60,856 nucleotides of DNA from Luteibacter sp. UNC138MFCol5.1 (GTDB lineage Bacteria > Pseudomonadota > Gammaproteobacteria > Xanthomonadales > Rhodanobacteraceae): the NCBI RefSeq assembly GCF_900110505.1, contig NZ_FODZ01000007.1:2499-63354 (forward strand), written 5' to 3'. This document shows positions 16,926 to 25,874 of the stretch, piece after piece (the first letter of the stretch is position 1; each line of letters begins with the position of its first letter). A program made the position numbers and the translations under genes. The notes under the pieces are model-generated. The model was not told the DNA's origin and searched no databases. It was given only the letters and a program-made list of their open reading frames with translations.

Positions 16926-18296
16926 TCAGGAATACCGCTCCGACAGGAACCGGAAAAACGCCCGCAATCCCTGCGCCTCGCCTCCGCGCGGATGCGCCGG
17001 CCGATCGCCGTCGTTCCACGAGTACGTGTCCAGATGCATCCAGTTCTGGCTGTCCGGCACGAAACGCTCCAGATACAGCGCCGCGGTGATCGCACCGGCG
17101 TGCCTCGACGGCCCCGCGTTCGCGAAGTCCGCGATGCCCGACTCCAGCATGCGCCGGTACGGGCGCCACAACGGCAGACGCCACAACGGATCGTGCACGG
17201 ACTCGGCCGCGTCGATCACGCTGTCGGCCAGCGAATCGCGATTGGTGAACAGCGCCGGCAGCTCGGGACCGAGCGCCACGCGCGCGGCGCCCGTCAGCGT
17301 GGCGAAATCCACGATCAGGTCGGGCACCTGCTCCACGGCGTAGGCCAGCGCGTCGCACAGCACCAGACGGCCCTCGGCGTCGGTGTTGTCCACCTCCACC
17401 GTATGGCCCGCGCGCGTGCGGATCACTTCGCCCGGACGCATCGCGTTGCCCGCGATCGCGTTCTCCACCGCGGGCACGAGCAGCGTCAGGCGCACCGGCA
17501 GCTTCGCCTGCATCACCAGGCCGGCGAGCGCGATCGCGTGCGCGGCGCCGCCCATGTCCTTCTTCATCCAGCGCATGCCATCGGCCGGCTTGATGTCGAG
17601 GCCGCCGGTATCGAAGCACACGCCCTTGCCGACGATGACGAGCTTCGGGTTCGAGTTCTTGCCCCAGGTGAGCTCGATCAATCGCGGCGCACGATGGCTC
17701 GCGCGACCCACGGCATGGATCGTGGGGAAGTTCGCCTCGAGCAGTTCGTCGCCCACCCACTCCTGCACCTTCGCGCCGTGCGTGTCGGCGTGCACGCGGA
17801 TGGCCTTGGAAAGATCTTCCGGCCCCATGTCCTCGGTGGGCGTGTTGACCAGGTCGCGCACCTGCGCCGTCGCGGCGATGAGTGGAGCGACCGCCCGCAG
17901 CGTCGCGGGCGTGACGGCCAGCTGCGCCGGCTTGCGATCGTACGTGCGGTAACGATCGAAGCGATAGGCGCCCAACGCCCAGCCCAGCGCGGCGAGCTCG
18001 ACGTCGTCGATCACGCTCTCGGCGTCGAGATCGTACACACCCTCGGGCAAGCGATACGGCAGGGCGCCCAGCGCCATCAGCGGATGACGACGATCGACGC
18101 CGACGAGCACGCGGGCGATCTCGCCCTTCGGGCCCGGCACCACGACCAGCGAACCGGGTGTCGGACGGAATCCGGTGGAGGTCAGCCAACGACGCTGTGT
18201 CGCGTCCAGTCGGCCCTCGGCGGCTGCCATGCTCGAAGCGTCGACGGCCTCGATGGCGATGCGTTTTCCGGATTTGCGTTCGATGAGCGGTGACAT
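16926..18296 (-). CDS. M17 leucyl aminopeptidase family protein
   Basis: A 456-residue cytosolic metallo-aminopeptidase that removes N-terminal residues from peptides. The catalytic C-terminal domain has the metal-binding Lys and Asp regions (LVIVGKGVCFDTGGLDIKP), DMGGAAHAIALAGL, and the family signature NTDAEGRLVLCDALAYA. The N-terminal domain is shorter than in E. coli PepA (about 500 aa), as in PepB-like and shorter M17 members, so the exact subfamily is uncertain. It lies 61 bp downstream of the HAD phosphatase gene and may be read with it. Confidence 0.9.
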   Translation of the reverse strand: MSPLIERKSGKRIAIEAVDASSMAAAEGRLDATQRRWLTSTGFRPTPGSLVVVPGPKGEIARVLVGVDRRHPLMALGALPYRLPEGVYDLDAESVIDDVELAALGWALGAYRFDRYRTYDRKPAQLAVTPATLRAVAPLIAATAQVRDLVNTPTEDMGPEDLSKAIRVHADTHGAKVQEWVGDELLEANFPTIHAVGRASHRAPRLIELTWGKNSNPKLVIVGKGVCFDTGGLDIKPADGMRWMKKDMGGAAHAIALAGLVMQAKLPVRLTLLVPAVENAIAGNAMRPGEVIRTRAGHTVEVDNTDAEGRLVLCDALAYAVEQVPDLIVDFATLTGAARVALGPELPALFTNRDSLADSVIDAAESVHDPLWRLPLWRPYRRMLESGIADFANAGPSRHAGAITAALYLERFVPDSQNWMHLDTYSWNDGDRPAHPRGGEAQGLRAFFRFLSERYS

Positions 18297-18357
18297 CAGG
18301 CCTCCCGTGCCTCGCGGTTGCCAACCGCGTCAAATGTTTCGTCGGTGAAACGCTATT

Positions 18358-19056
18358 CTAGCGGCCGTCCGCCGCCGCTGCGTCAATCCAGTCGGCGAGC
18401 GATGCCATGTCGGCGAATTCGAGATCCGGTGCCGGCCCATGCGACCAGCGCTCGCCCGTGCGGTTGAGCCACACCGTGCGCATGCCTGCTTCCCGCGCAC
18501 CGACGACGTCGAGCAGCGGATCGTCGCCAACGTGCAGGATGTCTTCGGGCGCCATGCCGAGGGCCTCGGCGGCTGCCAGGAAGATCTGCGGATGCGGCTT
18601 GGCCACGCCCACGCCGCTGGCGTTGAGGCGCGTATGGAAGAGGTGGTGTAGCCCGATTATTTCAAGATCCGCATTGCCGTTGGAAATGCTGACCAGCGGC
18701 ATGCGCGACGCGATGCGCTCGAGGGCGGGCAGGGTGTCGGGATACAGCTCGACATTGTTACGAGCCGCGAAATAAATGCGCCACAGCTCGTCGACGGGCG
18801 CGTCGTCGATGCCGCAGGCCGCGAACGCCTCGCGAATGGTGATCCGCCGCTGTTCGCTGAAATCGTGCGAGAGGTGCGTGTGTTCCCGCGCCACTTTCTC
18901 CCGGAGCTCGCGCATGGCCTCGATGGGCCATGCGGTCGCGACATCCGGGTGGTGTTCCTTGAGCCAGCGGTCGACGCAGTGCTCGGCCTCGATCAGGGCC
19001 GGAAGCACCGGCCACAAGGTGTCGTCGAGGTCGAGCGAGACGGCGCGGACGGGCAC
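18358..19056 (-). CDS. HAD-superfamily phosphatase, YigB-like
   Basis: A 232-residue HAD hydrolase. Motif I is DLDDTLW with the nucleophile Asp near residue 9, motif II is LVSISNGNADLE, a conserved Lys is in VGVAKPHPQIFLAAAEALG, and motif IV is HVGDDPLLDVVGAREAGM. The helical cap lies between residues 20 and 95. YigB acts on 5-amino-6-(5-phosphoribitylamino)uracil in riboflavin synthesis; the resemblance is good but HAD substrates are promiscuous. The start is GTG, only 3 nt after the upstream gene's stop, so it is co-transcribed and probably translationally coupled with it. Confidence 0.85.
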   Translation of the reverse strand: MPVRAVSLDLDDTLWPVLPALIEAEHCVDRWLKEHHPDVATAWPIEAMRELREKVAREHTHLSHDFSEQRRITIREAFAACGIDDAPVDELWRIYFAARNNVELYPDTLPALERIASRMPLVSISNGNADLEIIGLHHLFHTRLNASGVGVAKPHPQIFLAAAEALGMAPEDILHVGDDPLLDVVGAREAGMRTVWLNRTGERWSHGPAPDLEFADMASLADWIDAAAADGR

Positions 19057-19059
19057 GGC

Positions 19060-20565
19060 TTAGCGCGCGCCGACCTTCAGCACCTGGCCGAGACGGACGT
19101 TGTTGTCCTTCAGGCCGTTCATGGCGCGCAGCTGGTTCACGTCCACCGCGTTCTTCTTCGCGATGGAGTAGAGCGTGTCGCCCTGGGCCACCTTGTAGGT
19201 GCGCGAGGCGGCGGCCGGCTTCTTCTCCGCTGCCTTGGCGACGGCGGCCTTGGCCGGCTTCGCGGCCGGCCTGGCTTCCGCCACCTTCGGCGTCGCGACG
19301 GCGTTCGACTTCTCCGAGGCGTCCGCCGGGGCGGTGACCACCGGCTTGGCGACCGGCTTGCCCTTCACGGTGACGGCATCGGCGAGCACCTTGGCGAACT
19401 TGCCGCCGGCCTTCGCGTTGTCCGAAGCGGTGAACGCTTCCGAGCGCACGCCGAAGAAGCCCATGTGCGCCGTGGTGGTGACGCTGGCGACGACGTGGGC
19501 GAACTGCGACGGCTCGGCCGTGGTGGCGACCGACGCCTTGGTGTCCTTCGCGGCCTTGGCGCCCTTGCCGGCGACCTGTGCCTTGGCGACCGCGGCTTCC
19601 TTCGCGACGGCCGAGGCGGCGAGCGCCGGTGCGGCGGCCGGAGCGGCGCTCGGGGTGGTCATCGCCTGGCCCACGTTGGCACGCGTGCCGACGGTGGATG
19701 CGATGGCGGCGCGGCGGGCGGCGTCCTTCGAAGCGAGCGCCGCGCCATCGGCGTACGGCACGAGGCTGTGCGCACGCAGCAGTGCGCTGCCGGCGCTGGA
19801 GGTGACGAACGACACGAAGTCCTTCGCTTCCGCGGCCTTCGGGCCGGTCTCGTTGGTGACCAGGTAGATCTCGGTGTACAGCGGGTAGGTGCCGCTGCCG
19901 ACCGTCGACATCGAGGGCGCGACGCCGTCGATCGAGAGGATCTTCACCTTCTTGTTCGAGGCGACGCCCGCGAGGGTCGTGGCGCCGAGGCCCTGCTTGT
20001 CGAGGGTGACGCCCTCTTCGAGCTTCGCCACGTTCACGTAGAGGCGCGGCGCGGCCACCGGCTGGTTGCCGCGACCGAAGAGCAGCTTGCGCAGGCTGTA
20101 TTCCACGCCGTCGGCCGGGCTGGCCACCGCGTAGAGGTTGATCGGGGCATCGTTGCCGCCGAGCTCCTTCCAGTTGGTGATGTGCCCCATGTAGATCTCA
20201 TGGAGCTGCTTGAGCGTGATGTTGCTCACCGGGTTGGACGGGTAGGTGACCATGACCAGGGCGTCCCACGCCACCGGCGTGAAGGTCAGCGACTGCTCCG
20301 CGCCGCCGATGCCCGGGCGGGCCGAGCCGGCGAGGTCTGCCGTGCCCTTGGCGACGGCGTCGATGCCCGAGGCCGTGTTGAACGGCTGCAGTTCGAGCTT
20401 GCCCTTGCCGGCCTTCTCGTAGGCCTTGGCGACGTCGGTGACCACGCCGCGCGCGGTGGTGATGTCGCCGCGCCAGACCAGTTGCGGTCCCGCGGCAAGA
20501 ACGGTGGCGGAGGCGCTAAGGCCGATCAGCGTGGCGGTGAACAGTCGCGCGAGACGAAGAGACAT
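19060..20565 (-). CDS. exported phosphate-binding-like protein fused to a LysM domain
   Basis: A 501-residue protein with a signal peptide (MSLRLARLFTATLIGLSASATVLA). Residues 25-270 form a PstS-like periplasmic binding domain: QPFNTASGIDAVAKGTADLAGSARP, ITLKQLHEIYMGHITNWKELG, SFVTSSAGSALL. A long Ala/Lys/Val-rich linker follows. The last 45 residues are a LysM motif (TYKVAQGDTLYSIAKKNAVD...). The fusion suggests a solute-binding protein held on peptidoglycan. No pstCAB genes are adjacent. It is the first gene of an operon with the HAD phosphatase. The start at 20565 is set by the signal peptide. Confidence 0.8.
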   Translation of the reverse strand: MSLRLARLFTATLIGLSASATVLAAGPQLVWRGDITTARGVVTDVAKAYEKAGKGKLELQPFNTASGIDAVAKGTADLAGSARPGIGGAEQSLTFTPVAWDALVMVTYPSNPVSNITLKQLHEIYMGHITNWKELGGNDAPINLYAVASPADGVEYSLRKLLFGRGNQPVAAPRLYVNVAKLEEGVTLDKQGLGATTLAGVASNKKVKILSIDGVAPSMSTVGSGTYPLYTEIYLVTNETGPKAAEAKDFVSFVTSSAGSALLRAHSLVPYADGAALASKDAARRAAIASTVGTRANVGQAMTTPSAAPAAAPALAASAVAKEAAVAKAQVAGKGAKAAKDTKASVATTAEPSQFAHVVASVTTTAHMGFFGVRSEAFTASDNAKAGGKFAKVLADAVTVKGKPVAKPVVTAPADASEKSNAVATPKVAEARPAAKPAKAAVAKAAEKKPAAASRTYKVAQGDTLYSIAKKNAVDVNQLRAMNGLKDNNVRLGQVLKVGAR

Positions 20566-20715
20566 GGACGGCAAGAACCTCGGATGGGGCTGGGACAGGC
20601 AAGCAAGGCCGCAATTGTGGGCCATCGAGGCCCCGCGCGCCATTGACGTCATTCAACATCCTGCCGAGGCGAAACGGAACGTAGGCTGTCGGAACCCCAC
20701 CGACCTGCCCTCCGG

Positions 20716-20998
20716 GTAGGAGCGCGCCCTGCGCGCGACATCTCTTGAGGCCGAGCCCAGGAGCTGGCGCGCGCGGTCGGCACACCAACGCCGCCCCCCG
20801 TGTAGGAGCGCGCCCTGCGCGCGACATCTCTTGAGGCCGAGCCCAGGAGCTGGCGCGCGCGGTCGGGGCACACCAACGCCGCTCCCCCGTGTAGGAGCGC
20901 GCCCTGCGCGCGACATCATCTTGAGGCCGAGCCCAGGAGCTGGCGCGCGCGGTCGGGGCCTGGCGCGAGAAGATGTCGCGCGCAGGGCGCGCTCCTAC
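20716..20998. repeat. REP cluster, family A, three direct copies plus one inverted
   Basis: Direct copies start at 20716, 20802 and 20891 (spacing 86 and 89 bp). Each begins GTAGGAGCGCGCCCTGCGCG and is followed by a shared GAGGCCGAGCCCAGGAGCTG tail. An inverted copy ends at 20998. The cluster fills the 460-bp gap between the divergently oriented 5' end of the PstS-LysM gene and the 3' end of the protease gene. No gene is seen there. Confidence 0.92.
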
Positions 20999-21026
20999 GG
21001 GGAAACGGCGCCCCCGAAGGGGTGCA

Positions 21027-22397
21027 CTACAACACCGCGTAATACACCCCACCATCCCGCACCACGGTCAGCAGCAGCTGCCGCCCGCCCAGCTTGCCCG
21101 TGGTGGGGAAGCTCTTCACCCCCATCACCCGCTGCTGCGACACGGCCACCACGATGTCGCCATCCTCCAGCCCCGCGGCGTCGGCACGCGAACCCCGCTT
21201 GATGCCGCTCAGTGCCACGCCGTACAGCCCCTGCGCCTTCTGCTCCGCGGTGAGGTCGCTCAGCGTGACGCCCGCCAGCCGCGGATCCACCTTCGCGCCA
21301 TCCAGCGTCGCGATCTTCGCCGCGGCGACCGTCGCTTCCACCTCCCGCGTGGCGCCATCGCGCTTCACCGACAGCCGCACCTTCGCCCCCAGCGGCAGCA
21401 AGCCTTCCGCGTTGCGCACGTCCTGCGCCCCGCGCACCGGCTTCCCATCGACAGCCGTCAGCACGTCGCCCGTCTGCAAGCCCGCGCCATCGGCGGGCGA
21501 GCCATCGTTCACGCGCGTCACCACCGCACCCGCCGCATCCTTCAGCCCCAGCGCGGCCGCGATGCGCGGCGTGATGTCCTGCACCTCCACGCCCAAGTTC
21601 CCGCGCCGCACCTTCCCGTACGCCAGCAGCTGCTTCATCACGCCGGTGGCCAGATCGGTGGGAATGGCGAAGCCGATGCCGACATTCCCGCCCGAGGGCG
21701 TGAAGATCATCGAGTTGATGCCCACCAGCTCGCCCCGCAGGTTCACCAGCGCGCCGCCGGAATTACCTGGATTGATCGACGCATCCGTCTGGATGAAGTT
21801 CTGGAAGCCCTTGCCCAGGCCCGAGCGCCCCAGCGCCGAGACCATGCCCGAGGTGGCCGTCTGCCCGAGGCCGAACGGATCGCCCACCGCCACCACGAAA
21901 TCGCCCACGCGCAGCTGCGACGAATCCGCGATGGGCAGCGCCTGCAGGCGCTCCGCCGGCACCTGCAGCAGGGCGACGTCCGTATCCGGATCGCTGCCGA
22001 TCAGCTTCGCCTTCAGATCGCGCCCATCCTGCAGCGTGACCGTGATATCGTCCGCGCCCCCCACGACATGGTGGTTGGTCAGCACGTAGCCCTTGGCCGC
22101 GTCCACGACCACGCCCGAACCCAGGCTCTGCTGCACGCGCTCGCGCGGCACGCCCTGGTTTCCGAACAACTGGCCGAACAACGGATCGTCGAAATAGGGA
22201 TCGCGTGCCCGCACGCGCGTCTTCGTCGAGATGTTCACCACGGCCGGGGTCACCTTCGCCAGCATCGGTGCCAGCGAGGGCACGGGCTGGCCGTCGACGG
22301 CCGCCGGCAGCGACGCGAACGCGGGCGTGGCGGCGGCGAGCGCGAGGGCGAAAGACAGGGCAAGGCCAGTGGTTCGCCGGTAAGTGCTGGCGGGCAT
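21027..22397 (-). CDS. Do-family periplasmic serine endoprotease (DegP/DegQ/MucD-like)
   Basis: A 456-residue protease with a signal peptide ending near TPAFA. The trypsin-like domain has the triad: His in LTNHHVVGG, Asp in DTDVALLQV and Ser in NPGNSGGALV. Two PDZ domains follow, the first around LGVEVQDITPRIAAALGL and the second at the C-terminus (GVALSGIKRGSRADAAGLEDGD). It acts in periplasmic protein quality control. The ATG at 22397 follows AAGGAGCTTTCCC. It is divergent from nrdJa. DegQ versus MucD cannot be decided from this sequence alone. Confidence 0.93.
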   Translation of the reverse strand: MPASTYRRTTGLALSFALALAAATPAFASLPAAVDGQPVPSLAPMLAKVTPAVVNISTKTRVRARDPYFDDPLFGQLFGNQGVPRERVQQSLGSGVVVDAAKGYVLTNHHVVGGADDITVTLQDGRDLKAKLIGSDPDTDVALLQVPAERLQALPIADSSQLRVGDFVVAVGDPFGLGQTATSGMVSALGRSGLGKGFQNFIQTDASINPGNSGGALVNLRGELVGINSMIFTPSGGNVGIGFAIPTDLATGVMKQLLAYGKVRRGNLGVEVQDITPRIAAALGLKDAAGAVVTRVNDGSPADGAGLQTGDVLTAVDGKPVRGAQDVRNAEGLLPLGAKVRLSVKRDGATREVEATVAAAKIATLDGAKVDPRLAGVTLSDLTAEQKAQGLYGVALSGIKRGSRADAAGLEDGDIVVAVSQQRVMGVKSFPTTGKLGGRQLLLTVVRDGGVYYAVL

Positions 22398-22749
22398 GGG
22401 AAAGCTCCTTGAGTGGTGTGTCCGGGACGCATTCGACCACGACACCGCCCACCAGTTTCAACCCCTGAGACGCACGTCCCGGACACTTTACATCGACCCC
22501 CTCCGGGCTTAAGGTACACACCGGCCGCAACCACAACATCTTGTGTTCCTTCGTTCGCCACTTACCAAGTGCTGGTGCTGCGGATACTCAGGTACAAGCT
22601 TCAAACCATCGCCGGTGAAGGCTTTTCCGGACGCCGCGATGGATGATCAGGGATGGTCGACGGGATCCGTGGGGGAGGCCGTCGACGGGTTGCGCCGACG
22701 CAAACCAATAAAAGGCCTGTCAAAGGTCGAGACCGAGGACGACACACAC
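22398..22749. promoter_or_regulatory. divergent intergenic region with two imperfect palindromes upstream of nrdJa
   Basis: A 352-bp gap between the protease and nrdJa genes. It holds two dyads: CCACAACATCTTGTGT at 22531-22546 and CCACTTACCAAGTGCT at 22558-22573. The first matches the NrdR box scheme ACAC(N8)GTGT only partly; the 27-bp centre spacing is not the usual 31-32. No cobalamin riboswitch core was recognised. No gene is supported here. Confidence 0.35.
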
Positions 22750-24897
22750 ATGAGCACTGCACGTGCGCAAGCCATTGGGCTTGAGACTGCCGCCATTCCG
22801 CTTCAGCCCGCCTCGTACGACATCTGGGACAAGAAGTACCGCCTGAAGGCGAAGTCCGGCGACCCCGTCGACGCTTCCGTGGACGGCACCTACCAGCGCG
22901 TCGCCCGCGCCCTTTCCGATGTCGAAGCCACCGCCGAGCTGCGCGACCACTGGAACGAACGCTTCCTCTGGGCGCTGCGCCGCGGTGCGATCCCCGCCGG
23001 CCGCATCACCTCCAACGCCGGCGCGCTGGAGCACAAGCCCGCCACCTCCACGATCAACTGCACCGTGTCGGGCACCATCCACGACTCGATGGACGACATC
23101 CTCGAGAAGGTGCACGAGGCGGGCCTCACGCTGAAGGCCGGCTGCGGCATCGGCTACGAATTCTCGACCCTGCGCCCGCGCGGCGCCTACGTGTCCGGCG
23201 CCGGCGCCCACACCTCGGGCCCGCTGTCGTTCATGGATATCTACGACAAGATGTGCTTCACCGTCTCGTCCGCCGGTGGCCGCCGCGGCGCGCAGATGGG
23301 CACGTTCGACGTGAGCCACCCGGATGCCAAGGAATTCATCCGCGCCAAGCGCGAGGATGGCCGCCTGCGCCAGTTCAACCTCTCGCTGCTCATCACCGAC
23401 GGCTTCATGGACGCCGTGGAGAACGACCAGGACTGGCCGACCGTCTTCCCGGTGCACGTGAAGGAGCAGGGCGAGATCGACCTGAACGACGCGTCCAAGG
23501 TCGTCTGGCGCGAGTGGCCCACCAAGGAAAACTACGTCACCCGTGAAGACGGCTTGGTGGCCTGCAAGATCTACGGCCACATCCGCGCCCGCCATCTGTG
23601 GGACATGATCATGGTCTCGACGTACGACTACGCCGAGCCGGGCTTCATCCTCATCGATCGCGTCAACGAGATGAACAACAACTGGTGGTGCGAGCACATC
23701 CGCGCCACCAACCCCTGCGGCGAGCAGCCGCTGCCGCCGTATGGCTCGTGCCTGCTGGGCTCGGTGAACCTCACCACGTTCGTGCGCGATCCGTTCGGCC
23801 CGAAGGCCCGTTTCGACTGGGACGAGTACCGCGAAGTGGTGCGCGTCTTCACCCGCATGCTCGACAACGTGGTGGAGATCAACGGCCTGCCGCTGCCGCA
23901 GCAGCGCGAGGAGATCATGTCCAAGCGCCGCCACGGCATGGGCTTCCTCGGCCTGGGTTCCACCCTCACCATGCTCAAGATGCGCTACGGCTCCGCCGAC
24001 GCCGTGACTTTCACGGAAGACGTCTCCCGCGAGATGGCCGTGGCCGGTTGGGAAGTGGCTCTCGATCTCGCCAAGGAAAAGGGCCCGGCGCCCGTGCTCG
24101 CCCGCGAGTACGAAGTGACCGGCGACATGCTGCGCAAGCGCCCCGAGATGGTGAAGGACGGCTGGAAGGTCGGCCAGAGCATCAAGGGCAGCGTGCTGCA
24201 CGCCAGGTACTCGCGCTACATGCAGCGCGTGGCCGAGGTCGCCCCGCACCTGGTCGACGCCCTCGCCGAGACCGGCGCGCGCTTCACGCACCACTCGTCG
24301 ATCGCGCCCACCGGCACCATCAGCCTGAGCCTCGCCAACAACGCCTCCAACGGCATCGAGCCCAGCTTCGCGCACCACTACTCGCGCAACGTGATCCGCG
24401 AAGGCAAGAAGTCGAAGGAAAAGGTCGAGGTCTACAGCTACGAGCTGCTGGCCTACCGCGCCCTCATCAACGGCGACGCCATGCCGTTCTCCGACGACCC
24501 GAAGACCCGCCTGCCGGAGTACTTCGTGGCCGCCGACGACATCAGCCCCAAGGAGCACGTCGACATCCAGGCTGCCTCGCAGAAGTGGATCGACTCCTCC
24601 ATCTCCAAGACCGCCAACGTACCCACCGACTACCCGTACGAAGACTTCAAGGACATCTACTTCTACGCGTACAAGCAGGGCCTGAAGGGTTGCACGACGT
24701 TCCGCTTCAACCCCGCCGCGTTCCAGGGCGTGCTGGTGAAGGAAACGGATCTCGAGAACACCCTCTATCGCTTCGAATTGGAAGACGGTAGCGTTGTCGA
24801 ACTGAAGGGTAACGACGAGGTCGAGTACGACGGTGAAATGCACACCGCCGCGAACCTCTTCGATGCCTTGAAGGAAGGCTATTACGGCAAGTTCTGA
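22750..24897 (+). CDS. nrdJ: adenosylcobalamin-dependent ribonucleotide reductase, catalytic subunit NrdJa
   Basis: A 715-residue class II RNR large polypeptide that reduces ribonucleotides with a B12-derived radical, independent of oxygen. The first redox Cys is in TSTINCTVSG, the catalytic N-x-C-x-E motif is N321-P-C323-G-E325 in ATNPCGEQPL, and the phosphate loop region is APTGTISLSLANNASNGIEP. The C-terminal TSCPD/redox-Cys region of full-length NrdJ is absent and is supplied by the separate gene at 25875, as in the split NrdJa/NrdJb of Pseudomonas aeruginosa. GAGGA lies 9 nt before the ATG. Longer upstream starts are unsupported. Confidence 0.93.
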   Translation: MSTARAQAIGLETAAIPLQPASYDIWDKKYRLKAKSGDPVDASVDGTYQRVARALSDVEATAELRDHWNERFLWALRRGAIPAGRITSNAGALEHKPATSTINCTVSGTIHDSMDDILEKVHEAGLTLKAGCGIGYEFSTLRPRGAYVSGAGAHTSGPLSFMDIYDKMCFTVSSAGGRRGAQMGTFDVSHPDAKEFIRAKREDGRLRQFNLSLLITDGFMDAVENDQDWPTVFPVHVKEQGEIDLNDASKVVWREWPTKENYVTREDGLVACKIYGHIRARHLWDMIMVSTYDYAEPGFILIDRVNEMNNNWWCEHIRATNPCGEQPLPPYGSCLLGSVNLTTFVRDPFGPKARFDWDEYREVVRVFTRMLDNVVEINGLPLPQQREEIMSKRRHGMGFLGLGSTLTMLKMRYGSADAVTFTEDVSREMAVAGWEVALDLAKEKGPAPVLAREYEVTGDMLRKRPEMVKDGWKVGQSIKGSVLHARYSRYMQRVAEVAPHLVDALAETGARFTHHSSIAPTGTISLSLANNASNGIEPSFAHHYSRNVIREGKKSKEKVEVYSYELLAYRALINGDAMPFSDDPKTRLPEYFVAADDISPKEHVDIQAASQKWIDSSISKTANVPTDYPYEDFKDIYFYAYKQGLKGCTTFRFNPAAFQGVLVKETDLENTLYRFELEDGSVVELKGNDEVEYDGEMHTAANLFDALKEGYYGKF

Positions 24898-24918
24898 CCC
24901 CGCGGAGAGGGAATACGT

Positions 24919-25818
24919 ATGTCGAGTGAAAACCAGGTCGTCGAGGGTGAGCTGCCCGACGTCGACACCAACGAGAGCGACACCACGCCGGTAGCGGAGA
25001 CGGAAGTCGCCGCTGAAGAAACCCCGGCACCGGTCGTCGCCAAGAAGGTCGTCAAGCGCAAGCCGGTCGCCCGCAAGGTGATCGACGCCGCGTCGCCGGC
25101 GCCCGTCAGCGACACGTCGGGTGACGACACCCGCGCGGCCGAAGACATCTTCGAGCCCGTGGTGAAGACCCCGAAGGCTCGCAAGGCCCCGGTGAAGAAG
25201 GCCGCCGCCAAGAGCGCCGGCTCCGCCGAGTCCACCGAGACCACGGCCGTCGCCGAAGCCCCGGCAGCGAAGAAGGCCGCGAAGCGCGCACCGGCGAAGA
25301 AGGCCGCTGCGAAGAAGGCCCCGGCCAAGAAGGCCGCCGCGAAGAAGGCGACCAAGAAGGCCGCTGCCAAGAAGGCTGCGCCGAAGAAGGCCGCTGCCAA
25401 GAAGGCGGCACCGAAAAAGGCTGCCGCCAAGAAGGTCGCCGCCAAGAAGGTCGCCGCCAAGAAGGCGGTGAAGAAGGCCGCCGCGAAGAAGGCTCCGGCG
25501 AAGAAGACGGCAGCGAAGAAGGCCGTCAAGAAGTCGGCCGGCCGCAAGGTCGCCACGAAGAAGGTCGCCCGCAAGGGCGCGGCGAAGACGGCCGCTCGCA
25601 AGAGCCCGGCTCGCGCCGCCAAGAAGGCCACCGGCAAGGTCGCTCGCAAGAGCGCTGGCCGCGCCCCGGTAAAGAAGACGGTCCGCAAGGCCGCCGGCAA
25701 GACGACCGCCCGCAAGGCGGTTGGTAAGAAAGTCGCCAAGGCGACGAAGAGGTCCACTGCCAGCAAGACCGGTCGCACGTCGGCGCGCAAGAGCGCGGTC
25801 CGTGGCCGCCGTAAGTAA
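24919..25818 (+). CDS. histone H1-like Ala/Lys-rich DNA-binding protein
   Basis: A 299-residue low-complexity protein. The first 70 residues are acidic (many Glu and Asp), followed by about 200 residues of KKAAAKKAP-type repeats and a basic C-terminus ending ARKSAVRGRRK. This is the pattern of bacterial H1/AlgP/Hc-like proteins that condense DNA. The ATG is 21 nt after the nrdJa stop with GGAGAGGG upstream, so it is part of the RNR operon. Repeat length is likely to vary between strains through slippage. Its functional link with nucleotide reduction is unproven. Confidence 0.85.
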   Translation: MSSENQVVEGELPDVDTNESDTTPVAETEVAAEETPAPVVAKKVVKRKPVARKVIDAASPAPVSDTSGDDTRAAEDIFEPVVKTPKARKAPVKKAAAKSAGSAESTETTAVAEAPAAKKAAKRAPAKKAAAKKAPAKKAAAKKATKKAAAKKAAPKKAAAKKAAPKKAAAKKVAAKKVAAKKAVKKAAAKKAPAKKTAAKKAVKKSAGRKVATKKVARKGAAKTAARKSPARAAKKATGKVARKSAGRAPVKKTVRKAAGKTTARKAVGKKVAKATKRSTASKTGRTSARKSAVRGRRK

Positions 25819-25827
25819 GTAGCACCC

Positions 25828-25857
25828 ATCCGGCCCGGCGTACGCGCCGGGCCGGAT
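25828..25857 (+). terminator. strong intercistronic hairpin (possible attenuator)
   Basis: A perfect 13-bp GC-rich stem, ATCCGGCCCGGCG with its inverse around a TACG loop. No T tract follows, so it is more likely an mRNA-stabilising or partial-termination hairpin between the histone-like gene and nrdJb than a full terminator. Confidence 0.6.
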
Positions 25858-25874
25858 ACCCAAGAGAGAAGACC

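Noticed and set aside
16583-17089. Plus-strand frame with five 23-residue repeats (MGADRIGDPAAAGTLVKNSP type)
   Set aside because: It is the translation of the 69-bp REP array; 69 is a multiple of 3, so the frame stays open. The rest of it is antisense to the aminopeptidase gene.
22398-22749. Cobalamin riboswitch upstream of the B12-dependent RNR
   Set aside because: The conserved B12-box core was not found in the leader.
22720-25863. Very long minus-strand frame antisense to nrdJa and the histone-like gene
   Set aside because: It is the antisense of low-complexity and high-GC coding DNA; it has no recognisable domain.
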